This document shows, in pieces, positions 22,985 to 33,264 of a stretch of DNA of 44,125 nucleotides; the stretch's first letter is position 1, and each line of letters starts with the position of its first letter. The stretch lies in contig JAAMXP010005892.1 of assembly GCA_019693395.1 (NCBI GenBank), forward strand, positions 1-44,125, in the 5' to 3' direction. The notes beneath the pieces were generated by a model that saw only the letters and a list, made by a program, of their open reading frames with translations, did not search any database and was not told where the DNA came from. Made by a program: the position numbers and the translations under genes. The DNA is from Ettlia oleoabundans. Its lineage: Eukaryota; Chlorophyta; Chlorophyceae; Chlamydomonadales.

Positions 22985-23906
22985 TCATGCACCAGCCTGG
23001 CTGACCGGGGCTGAGGTGAAGGTGAAGGACCTCTCGATGGGTTGCGGCAGTTGTTCTACTTCAGGCCAGCGCCGCCAAAGGCGGCCCCACTTGCTACGAT
23101 GGTTCTGTGATGCTGTGCTGCCTGAGTGGTGTGAAGCGTGCAGGAGCGACCCATCTTGAGACTTTGCATGCAGCACTCCGAGCTGTTGTCGACCATTTGC
23201 GGACAGGTGTGGCGCCGGCAATGGTTCTTACACCTGTGCAACAATGTGTAGAATCATGCAAACAATGTACTAAATACGGTGCCCATGTCCGATTGCAGGG
23301 TGTAATCATGTGCGTTAGCAATTGCCTTGCAGTCATCACTAAGGCCCCTGCGACATCGCCAACGGTGCTTCATGCGGCCCACTTTCTATTTGCTCACTTG
23401 CCGCCGTCTGCGCTCCTCATATCGCTTCTAGTCGCCCTGTAAGCATCTCAATAGCAAACTCTTCCGCGGATTTCCTGTCACACTTGTGATGGCCCCTTGT
23501 CCGTGATGGACCGCGGCTTGATCAAGCGGCCCTCTCTTTATTGCTCCCCGCGTCCCGACCTGTGAACGCAAAGATCACGCCGTCGCTCCGCGCGATCAGC
23601 AACCGCGGTAGCCGTCCAACATCCTTGTCTGCCACCAGCAGCCCAGTGCAGCTCTGCTTAGCAGCTCTGGACGTCCCGAGTCTTCCGTTTCACCTTGTGA
23701 GCACGTTGATGAGTATTAGAGCGCCTGGCAAGGCAACATGCGCGCTTGCAGGGGCAGCGAGGAGCGGCAGGTTTTTGAACTGCTCGGCGGGAGCGGCACG
23801 GAGGGTTACTAGTACTACAGCAATTCGGTCGAATTTCCATTACACAGTGGTCAGCTAAAAGGCCAAAGCTTGGCAAGGGCTCTGTCGCCTATTCCTGTTG
23901 CAGGAC
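22985..23906. other. 3' region of PIG-Y and 5' region of the next gene
   Basis: No gene recognised in 920 bp. TGTAA words at 23301-23305 and 23438-23442 could end the PIG-Y transcript. The TTGCAG acceptor at 23898-23903, three bases before the ATG at 23907, suggests a 5' UTR intron of the downstream gene. Short open frames on both strands have no known motif. Confidence 0.45.
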
Positions 23907-26900
23907 ATGGGGGTGAACAGCTGTCATGCAGGGGCACCCGAGGGCATGGAGGTTCTGTCAGCTTCGCAAGCAGCCACTAGCGCTAAACCTGCCCCTGCAC
24001 ACAGCCCGCCTTTCCACCAGCCCCTGCACACAACGACGGCGTCAGGTGGCGGCATGTCCGGCCGTGGAAATGCTGTCGTGGGAGCTGCAAGCACACGACT
24101 GACAAGTACGACACCCAGGGCTGCTGACTGGCAGCCGGCGCAGGCAAAGTCCACATCTGGCCCCCCTTGTGTGCTTCCTGATTGGCCCCCTGCGGGCAGT
24201 GGTGGCGCCACCGGCAGCGTTGGCACTAACCCCTTCAGCCCTGACCTGCGCCGCATGCTGGCCAGTCCATCCAGTGCAGCATGCACAGCATCACGGAGCG
24301 CCCTTGCCCGCATAAGCGGCAGCGGCGGTAGCGCTGGCGACACCCCTGGAGGCAGGTTGACTCTAGCTGCAGAGGCGCGGGAGGCTGCACCAGGTAGGGC
24401 GGCTGTTTGCCTTTTCAAGTACAATGCTCCACCAACGCGACGGTTGGAGAAGCAATCTAACTGGTGCAAACAAGTGACTAGTTACCTTTGAGGTTGCCTA
24501 CTACACAAGCCAACAGCGATGCCCTCCGCACGCAGCTTCACCTGCCACAACCGTAGCTAAACATGCCCACTTACGTCATTGCCGTTGTCCACTTCTTTGC
24601 AGGCAACGACGCCCTCATGCTTGCATCACCAACAAACTACCTTCCCGCCAGCGTCAGCAACCTGCTGGAGTCCCCAGATTTCCGCTGCACCTTTGCGCCG
24701 TATCAGCCCGGCACCGCATTGGCTGTGCCGGCAATGTCTGTTGCGGCAACTGCCCTGCCCACGGGCTCCGCAACAAGCCAGCTGCTCCCACCGCTGCCGC
24801 TGCTGCTGCGTACGCAGTCACCAGCCCGCCAGCCATCCTCAGCAGCCACCGCTGCAACCCACCCCCAGTGGCCATCCACGCAGCCGCTGGCCCTGCCGGC
24901 GCAGCTGCAGCCGCGTTTCAACTGGATGTTGCCCGTGCCGCCGCCAGTAGCCAGTGCAGCAGGTGCGCCTGTATGTCCTCTTGTCAGTTGCCAACAGGAC
25001 CACATAGTCAAACCCCACATTGGCCATGCTGCAAGTTTTCTTCATCCCTCCTTTCCTCCTTCTGTGCTGCCTGGCTGCCTTGCAGGTGTGACTGTTCTGG
25101 TCTCTGCCCGTGATGCCTCCGGACCCCCAGCTGCTGCAGCTGCACTCATTGCTCCCACACCCCTGGGGGCTCTGATTCCTGTGGATGCGCCGCGCTCCCT
25201 TCCTAACCATAGCACGGGCAATGAACAGGAGTTAAAGGGAGGCGCCAACCGCGACACGCAGCCAGGGAGGCAGCACCAGGGTTGCACCCGCTTGCACATC
25301 CATCAGACTCTCGCTGCTACTGCGGCAGTGGCTGCTGCAGAGAATGGCTTGGCGGCAGCACATGCTGCAGCCAGCCCCTGTTGCAGTGAGGAGTCAGCTG
25401 GGCTCATGCCACAGCTGAACAGTGCTGCTGGCGGTGCTGCCGGCTGCAGAAGCGGCGACAGCTGTTTCTCTCCACGCGCTGGAATGGCAGGCTTGCAGGC
25501 GCTGGCGACCGCCCCATCGGGTAACCTCTGCTGCTACCAGCTGCCGCAATAGATTCTAAGACTTCCAGACCTTCACTTTCAGCTGTGCCCATGGCGACGC
25601 TCCGTAAACCTCCACACCCTGTCTGTGCCTTTGACTTCATGATTGCAGGTCTGGAGCGCAGCTTCTCTCTGGGGCAAGCCTTTGGGCTGCTGCCTGAGCA
25701 AGCGCTCCTGCTGGCGCCACTGCTCACGCTGAGTCCGCAGCCCAACTCTCTCGCTGGTGCCCAGCCACCTTCTTCACCTGCTCACCCAGAGCAGCTGGAG
25801 CCAGATGAGGTTGATGCACCAGGGCTGATCCCTGCACCTGCTAGATCCAGGCCAGCATCAGGTGCTGCCAAAGGCAAGGCGAAACAGGGCAAGCGGATCC
25901 GCAAGCGAACTCCAACAGCGTCGGAAGCAGCAACAGCACCCGGAGGCCGCACCAAGCGGGCAGCCCCCAAGCCGCCGTCCGCTGATGCCAGCAGGCCTGC
26001 CAGCAAGCGTGCCAAGCAGGCATCCAAACCTGCAGCTGCGACAGCAGCGGCAGCCGCCCCTCCTATTGCCGTGGGTGATGGCAGTGCGCGGGTACGGCGC
26101 CGCCACGCTCGCAAATCAGCGGCTCCTCAGCAAGCCGATGCAGATGGGCACACAATCCCCAGGAACAACGAGGCTCCTGCTGTGGCGGCCGCCGCTGCAG
26201 CAGATGCGGCCACCGGCACCGCACCAGGAACACACACGGTCGGCAACAGGGGCGCTACAACCGCCACAGCAGTGGGTGCCAGCAGGGCTGCTGCTCGCAA
26301 AAAGGTGACAGCCAGCCGAGCAGCAAGTGGGGGCAAGGAGGTAGCTGTCGCCACTGCCCCGGCCAGGCAGCAGAACACGCAGGCAGGCACCGGCGCGGCA
26401 AAGCAGGCAGTGGGTGCAAGGGCTGCCTCCAAGACTCAGATGGGGCCGCTAGCAGCTGGCAGACCCAGAGCAGCCGCCACCACAAAGAAGGCAAGAACAA
26501 CGTCGCCTGCTTTCTGCCTGCCTGCTTGCCTGCCTACCTGCTTACCTGTTGTTTTATTGGTCATCTGCGGGCAGGCCGAATCTGTGTTGCTGCCTTCCCC
26601 TTGAAGAGTGCTGGATGGCTCCTGCCGTCTTTTCAGCACCCATTGCAACAATGGTACTATCCCTCATCTCCCTACCCTGTGCAGCGCTCGGCACGCACAG
26701 CTGCTGGAACAGCAGCAGCAGCCGAGCTCGCCCCTAAGAAGCGTAAGACACCCGCAAGTGCCAGCGCTGGACCCTCCCAGCAGCAGCAAACAAAGCCAGC
26801 AAAGCAGCAGAAGGCGAGGCGGCAGGAGCAGCAGCTGCAGGAGCATCAGGGACCAAAAGACAGGCTGGATGCTGCTGCCATTAAGGCAGGTGCGGGCGCA

Positions 26901-28450
26901 GCAGCAGCCATGGCGACGGTGGCAGCAGCAGCAGCAGCCGCCGCAGCAGCCGCAGCAGGGTTTAACGGCGTGCCACAGCGGGCTGCTGCCGCTGCAGCAT
27001 CTGCAGGTATCAAGGCCTGTGTGGCGGCGGAGGGTGCTCGCTTGCCGTGTGCTACGCAGCCACCGCCCTCTCTGCTTGCACAGCAGCAGTTCAAGGCTGC
27101 AGATGCAGCAGGAGATTCAGGATCAGAAGGCGAATCAGAAGCTGATGAGGCTGCTGGCAGCGGCCGCGCTACGGAGGGCAAGGAGCGACGGCATCACAAG
27201 CCTGCGGGGCGCCAGGGCCGCTCTCGCGACGGTCGGCGCAAGGATCCCGCCAAGGTGGCAGCTGCCATCCTCAGCAGGCAGCGCGTAGTAAGTGCTGCTG
27301 GTTCTATTTCATTGATGTTTTGCCCTACTTGTGACAGTTTCAGTGAGCCCACCCAATCGTTTCACCAATCTTGCTCACTAATCTTTGCAACCCACTCTCT
27401 TCGGCCTTGTCCTGCCCATGCCCCTTCCCATTCTGCTTGCAGCCTGGCCAGCTGACCCGCGTGCAGCGCTTTGCCTACCAGGTCCAAGTCTTCATCGGAA
27501 GCCGCAACAGTGAGTGTTCGACAGCTGAAAAGTTGACGACCATCCAGCACATTCCTTTTGCAGCATCGTTTCCGCTGCATGATGTTCGTGCGATGGCAGC
27601 CCACTCAATGCCCGTTATGTGGCAAGCGCTGCCCCATCGTACCCTGCAACCAGGTAGTTTGACCTCCGAACAGCCATCTAATGTTTCCTCTTTGTTTCTT
27701 CTTTCTTCCTTGATCCCAAAGTAGTTCTTAGCGAGCATGCTCTGCTTGCTGCCACCTGCTTGCGCAGACGTGCTTGAGAGCGAAGTACGCAGCACATGGG
27801 GCAACAACCCGGACGTGTCCAAGGCGCTGCGTGTGCTCACGGAGCAGGGTGAGCTCTCATTTGTATAGTAATAGCCACTGCCATGAACTTTCGCATCTAC
27901 CTGCCTACTACCTGCCTGCCTGCTTTGGGGGCATACAGCTGCCATGTGCTGCGTAAGGTTTCTGGGGTCCTCAGCTGTAGCAACCACCAAAATTGTTGAG
28001 GTTGTCAAAGATTGTGCCTTGGCAGCCGTCCTCTTCTGCCGCCGGCCATGCTTTCTTGCCCAGCTTTCGTTTTGCCATACAGGCAAGCTGACGCGTGGGG
28101 GGCAGGGCGGGCGAGGCACCCCCTTCAACTACACAGCAACTGCCAAGGGGCGGAAAACTGTGGATGAGGCGCAGCAAAAGCTAGAGCAGGATGCGGAGCT
28201 GATCCGGCGCGGCAAGGAGGATGCCAACCCCATGGCGATTGACATTGACGGGGGTGCCGAGGTGGCGCCGGCGGCTGATGATGCGGAGGGTGCTGACGTC
28301 AACCGCAGCGCTGATGTTTCACAGGGGGCAGGTGCCATGAGCGAGGCACAGCGAGAGCAGCAGCAGCTGCTGCAACAGGAGCAACAGGGCGAGCAGCAGC
28401 AGGAGCAGCAGCCTGGCACTGCTGCTGGTGCAGACAAAGGACGTGGCTAA
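23907..28450 (+). CDS. Ala/Pro/Lys-rich protein with winged-helix-like C-terminus
   Basis: Not assigned to a named family. Exons: 23907 (acceptor at 23904)-24393, 24603-24962, 25086-25520, 25649-26490, 26685-27287, 27443-27509, 27564-27653, 27768-27848 and 28083-28450; about 1110 residues, all joins in phase. The intron after 26490 has a GC donor (AAG|GCAAGA). Exons 1-3 are Ala/Pro/Ser-rich with ASPTNYLPASVSNLLESPDF as the only ordered-looking piece. Exons 4-5 are basic with many AT-hook/NLS-like stretches (GKRIRKRTPT, ASKRAKQ, ELAPKKRKTP) and an alanine run near 26925-26960. The C-terminal exons give LTRVQRFAYQVQVFIGS, then LESEVRSTWGNNPDVSKALR, LTEQGKLTRG and GGRGTPFNYT, which reads like a DNA-binding winged helix with a Gly-rich wing. 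The end is Gln-rich and acidic. A nuclear, DNA-binding role is inference. The start is ambiguous because the first exon follows an acceptor. Confidence 0.68.
26925..26960 (+). repeat. GCA/GCC run encoding polyalanine
   Basis: A run of GCA and GCC codons encodes about fourteen alanines (after MATV) in the Ala/Pro/Lys-rich protein. Confidence 0.8.
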
Positions 28451-29093
28451 TCGCCTGCAGCACGTTGCCATCGCCACTGCACTGCAACTGCTGTGTCAGC
28501 TACTTTATAGTTACGTCAATCTAATATGCTCATCACCTTGGGCAGCTTGTAGTTACTGAACTAGCAAGCTATATCTCCTTAGCTGCACAAGTATCGCTGG
28601 TGGTACGGGAAGGGCTCCTGCTTCACCGTGCAACCTACCCTGGGCTGGAGGCTTAAAATGCTTACCCTAACTATTGCGGGGCCTTGTTTGCGCGTTATGC
28701 ACCTGCGCATCACTGCCTCGTCTCATTCGCCGGCCCATAACATCCTCTTAAAAAGCCAGGAGGCCTGCTGGCAACCCTGTGGGGTCCTCAGTATGCCGTG
28801 ATCAACTTGCATGGTTCCCACTTGACTCAACTGTGTTGGCCAAACATAACGGGAACGGGAACATGCCAACTTTCGAGGGATTATCGTATGGCCAGCAATT
28901 CGCAAAACACCCACAACTAGAAACGAGTATGCAACAGATGGCGCATGGGGCACCCTGCGGAAATGATCCGCTGCCAGTGCTCCCCTCAATTAGTAATTAT
29001 GTCATGTATCTGCCTTTCCAAGCACATATAGCTTCCAGCAAGCGCCAGATGGCAAAGGGTTGCTGATGAGAGTCTCTTGTCATTATCGTATGT
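28451..29093. other. Convergent 3' region
   Basis: No gene seen. Tail-to-tail 3' UTRs of the winged-helix-like gene (+) and the RAF2-like gene (-). Base composition is lower in GC than the flanking exons. Confidence 0.5.
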
Positions 29094-31526
29094 TCAAGCC
29101 CAAAACTTGGGCTTGCGCTTGGGCAGCAGGTCGCTGATCTCAATCTCATTGATCTGCAGCAGCACCACCACAGGGCAGTGCAGTGGCCAGCACGAGTAAT
29201 GCTGTTGGGTGTGTTCAACACTTGGAGTGGTGTCGTTGCTATGCAACACGCAGCTGCCCTCCTGCGCCGCCTGGCCGATGTTGGGCCTGGTTGACACTAG
29301 CAGCCTAGCGCACAAGCTCGCTAACCACCCATCACCATCCCATGGGCCCAACCTATGCCATGGCCAACCAACAGTGATGTTCTCCTCACGCTGCCCACCT
29401 TTGCCGCCATGATGAAGTCGTTCTCCGTGAGGCCCGTGGCTGCGTGGGTGGTCATCTCAGCCATCACCTTGTTGTACCCAGTGAGGTGGAGGTCGGGGTG
29501 GTGGCCCTCTTCCTCAGCAACAACCGCTATCCTGCACCAGTTCCAACCGCAACGCAGGGTCAGTCACGCTAATTACGCCACACATGGAGGGGTGGCGGAA
29601 AACACTCCAGCCTTCCTGGCGAGACACGGATGCACCACGAATAGGACCCCACCTTCCCGTTGCTGTCGTTAGCGCACCTCTGCAGCAGCTCAAGGCCTGC
29701 CTTGAAGTTCCGCACTTTCCACTCGTGGCTGATCACATCCACACCCTCAGCGTTCTTGGCCACCCGCCAACCGGGACACTGCAGCAGAGCAGCATGTTAA
29801 GCAATATCAGTAATAGCATCAGATGTGTGGTTCCCCACAAAGCCAGCAGCAGTACATGAGGGGAGCCAGTCGAGTCACCACCCCGCTGGTCACAACCCCA
29901 CTAAACCAATAGCAGCAGGTGCGCTGGTGCTGGTGCCAAGGGAGGGCCATACCGGCAATGCAAGCAGCCAGGCCACTGGGAGGTGCATGCCAGCCCTACG
30001 CTCTTTAAACAACAGCTGTGTGCAGCAACCCAGCCCACCTGCTTGACAAGTCGGTTGATATCGGACTCGCCCAGTGCCTGCACGCCGCCCTCACAAGGCA
30101 CGCACTTTTTGTTTTTGAGGCCCACAATCTCTGCCATGGCCTCAGGTGGCCTGCAGGGAGGCGGAAACAGCAGCAAAGGCTTTTGGCAAGAGCAACAAGG
30201 GCAGACAAGTTGAATCACGCATCAGCTCACCTACAGCCTTGTGCCTCGCCTTGCTACCTCCCCTATCCAGCTAGCCGGCCCAATTGGATAAATCGTTGCC
30301 TCTGCCCATAACATTAGATCCGCCCCCCCTACCCAGTAACCCTGCTAGCAGTTGATGCCCTGCAAACTGGATTTATCTCATACACCATCGCTGCTCCGCC
30401 CGAGCCAAGCCTGCCTCACTTGATGATGTGCTCCGTGTTGTAGTTGCCAAGCACCTTGTCTCCAAAATTGCTGCCAAGCTCTCCTGCAGTGGGGTCACGT
30501 GCGCCAAAGTCCTGCAGTGGAACAGGTTCACAAGACATGGGAGTGCGCAGTTAGCTGCAAAGCATCAGCAGCTGCTGTGAACAGCAAGCAGCACCCCTGT
30601 AAACTGTCGTGGCATTTTGGGGCAATGGCAGTGTCAACCGCAAAGGCGGACAATCACCAAGCTGCTTGCACATTTTCAAGCTCTGCCCTGCCACAGTAAC
30701 AGTCGATGAGGAGGTCGCCAATCCAACACCGTTTCACGGGTAGCAAGGCCAGCGCAACCAGCTCACATCACCGATGCCCCAACCTTCCCCCACATGTATC
30801 AAAAAGATGCCTAAGCACAAGACCGAGCAGCAGCTTGTTAACTTTTTGTTTGAACAGCGTCTCAGCGCACCTCTCCCATCAACGAGCGCTCCACTTTGGG
30901 GTCGACGCCTGCGCACACCTGCAGGCCGCCTCGCCGTGCCGTCAAGCCCCGCTGCTGCGCCAATGCACTGACCTTGTGCTGCAATGGGAAATATGCAGGC
31001 CGAGGATCAAGCTGGAAGATCTGTGAGCAATGTCACCCAGTAAAAAGGTATGTCCAAACTGAAGCGTCCAAAGCAGCAACCGCTCCGCGCTGACGTATAG
31101 GTGTGCTGGCAGCTGTGGGGCTGTGGAGAGCCAAAGAGCGGTGGCTGGGGTCGTAAGCCGCACCTGGAGCACGCCAAGGTGCTGGCTTAGCCGTGCAGGA
31201 CCTGCTTAAACGAGAACAGAAGCACGAAGGTAGCGGGCATACTCGGCACGGTTTGTAAAAAGCACAGCAAGCTTGCAAAAACCACTTACCTGCCACCAGA
31301 TGCATGCTATATGCGGGACTGCTGTCAAAAGTCGAGCGCTGTATGCTACTGGGGCAGAGCCGGAACGACGCACACTGTCGCTTTGCACCGCTGCGACGTC
31401 TGCAACCCTGCGTTCAGCAATCGGGGCAACTTTTGGACCAGCCTTGCAACCGCTCAGCAAAACCTTGGGCGACTGCAGTACACTGTACTTCCGGCTAATG
31501 CCTGTGGCGCATGCAGACCGCCTCAT
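29094..31526 (-). CDS. RAF2: RAF2-like Rubisco assembly factor (pterin dehydratase fold)
   Basis: Chloroplast protein of the pterin-4a-carbinolamine dehydratase (PCD/DCoH) fold, plant RAF2 type, which helps assemble Rubisco. Exons: 31526-31290, 31020-30871, 30511-30420, 30150-30039, 29778-29678, 29531-29399 and 29153-29094; 885 nt, all in phase. A transit-like stretch ends TARRGGLQVCAG. Then come the RAF2-type leader DFGARDPTAGELGSNFGDKV and LGNYNTEHIIK, the block KNKKCVPCEGGVQALGESDI, PGWRVAKNAEGV, HEWKVRNFKAGLELLQR, and the PCD core EEEGHHPDLHLTGYNKV, TTHAATGLTENDFIMAAK, closing DLLPKRKPKFWA. The HHP motif of active PCD enzymes (residues 241-243) is intact, so dehydratase activity is not excluded. 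The first exon, opening at ATG 31526 and ending at a strong GTAAGT, is the least certain. It is head to head with plastid bL34, 113 bp apart. Confidence 0.9.
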
Positions 31527-31639
31527 CGTCAGGTCTACCGCATTGGACCGTAAGACGCCTGCAACAACCAGTCCGTGGTGACAGGGGCTACAACTGTGAA
31601 CAAGCGGCGGCCGCAGCACAGCGACAGCGAGCGGGCAGC
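31527..31639. promoter_or_regulatory. Short bidirectional promoter, RAF2-like / bL34
   Basis: Only 113 bp separates the two start codons, so the promoters must overlap or lie within 5' UTRs. An ATTGG (inverted CCAAT) lies at about 31541. No TATA box is seen. Confidence 0.5.
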
Positions 31640-32706
31640 ATGCAGACGGTCCGCGCCTTTAGGGCCGCCCCTGTTGCGGCCCCCAGCAGGTGCGTTGGCC
31701 CTGGTGGACAGCGTGAGGCAGCACTCTTTTTGTGCCGCTCTCATGGTGCTCGTGCATTGGTCGTGCCGCCGAGCCGTTTTCATCTGCAACTCAGCCATCG
31801 CTCTTCTTGTGGCGCAGGGTCACCATGCCGCGCCCGCAGCGGGTGGCCACCCTCCGCACTAGCAGCCGGCCTCAGCAGCTCCAAAGCGAGTTCCTGTCGC
31901 CAGTGGCGAGCATCAAGGGCCTGTGGTCGTCGTTCGCACGTGAGTGGAGCGGCCGTGGCCAGCCCAGCGGTGCAGCGGGCGTCTGGCAGACGCTGCAAGG
32001 CGCTTGACAGCCTGGTGTCCCAAATGGCATCCCACTGAAACCAATGCACAGCTCAAATCCAAACACCATGGACGAAAATAGTGCAGAGTTTAGCGCATGG
32101 CAGCGGCCGCACCGTCATATGCCTCAAGATGTGCACACCGCTCACACCAGCTGTGACACACAGCTAACTGTTTGCTTTTGTTGTTGCAGAGATGGTCCTT
32201 GGTGCGGTGTCGCGGCTCTCGCAGGCGGGTCGCAGTGGCCTGCTGGTTGAGTGCAACAACAAGAAGGGCCTGGGCTGCACCCTGCGCGGCACCCGCCGGT
32301 GAGCTGCAACGCCGTTGCTAGTTGCAATGTACTTTGGCCAATTGTCAAGGCGGCATGGATTCCTCTGAGATGTGCAAGAACCGTGTTTAGTGATAAGTTG
32401 CTGTTGCATTCTGATTCGTCCCACGGCGCATCGTTGTATGTTTTTATTGTTTTTCTTATAGAGTACAGGTCACTGCAGTTGCACATTGTATGGTGCAATA
32501 ACATCATCCACCTGGCGTTTAACCTACCCCAAGACTGAGTTGCTGCGGCTGTGTCCTTTTCCCTTAACACTCGCAGGAAGCGGGCCCGTGTGAGCGGCTT
32601 CCGCGCCCGCATGGCCACCCCCGGCGGCCGCAAGGTGTTGGCAGCCCGCCGGAAGAAGGGCCGGAAGGTTCTGGTGCCTGCCACGGTGCCCAAGCGGAAG
32701 ATGTGA
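31640..32706 (+). CDS. RPL34: Plastid ribosomal protein bL34
   Basis: Bacterial-type large-subunit ribosomal protein L34 of the chloroplast ribosome, nuclear encoded. Exons: 31640-31689, 31818-31939, 32190-32298 and 32577-32706; 411 nt, 136 residues, all GT-AG and in phase. The mature L34 core is in the last exon: [20 protein letters not shown], then [15 protein letters not shown], ending VPKRKM. The preceding exon gives [20 protein letters not shown], typical of plant plastid L34. The first about 75 residues ([18 protein letters not shown], rich in Arg, Ala, Ser, few acids) form a chloroplast transit peptide. An internal ATG at 31824 in a good context (GTCACCATG) could give a shorter form, but the first exon makes the more plausible transit peptide. 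Confidence 0.95.
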
Positions 32707-33264
32707 GGCCCCCATCCCAGCAGCAGAAGACATCACTTGTGCATGCAGCCTGCTTGATCACAGTTCCTGCGCTTGCGACAGCCATCCTGCACTCCTCTCT
32801 TTTTATTTGTACCTTCTTCAAGCTCATTGTAAGCAGTTTATATGCCGCCATGCTGCTGGAGGAAGTGGGGTGGGCCCCTGTGCAAGTCGTGACCGTGGCA
32901 AATGGTGCGTCTTTGGTGGTGGCGATCTGCTGGTGCCACATCAGTGGGTCAGTAGCCAGCTGGCTCACCAATGCCTTTGCCTCACACTGTGGGGCAGCGC
33001 TTGGATAGCAGTGTTTCCTGCGAAAGTAGCGCACCGCTTTCTGCCAGAGCTGTACCTGACGAGCCTCGTCTTGAGGAGGCGTTGGGCAGCGCGGCAGAGG
33101 GCTCGCTATCCCCTGAACAACCTTAGGGACATGTATCCGGGTGGACACTTGAGCCCTGCGCACGGCTGGAGCTCACCGCGTGTTTGCGCTTAGCGACTCT
33201 CGCAGCAGCGGTCGGAAGAAGCAAACCCACTCTCGGAGACGGCCACGGCTTCCAAAGCGCAGCC
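32707..33264. other. Gap between bL34 and LON2
   Basis: No gene recognised. It should hold the 3' UTR of bL34 and the promoter and leader of the Lon gene. Confidence 0.5.

Noticed and set aside
27564..27653. Frame reading CPLCGKRCPIVPCN as a zinc finger
   Set aside because: Phase of the flanking exons selects another frame; only that frame leads into the conserved LESEVRSTWGNNPD block.
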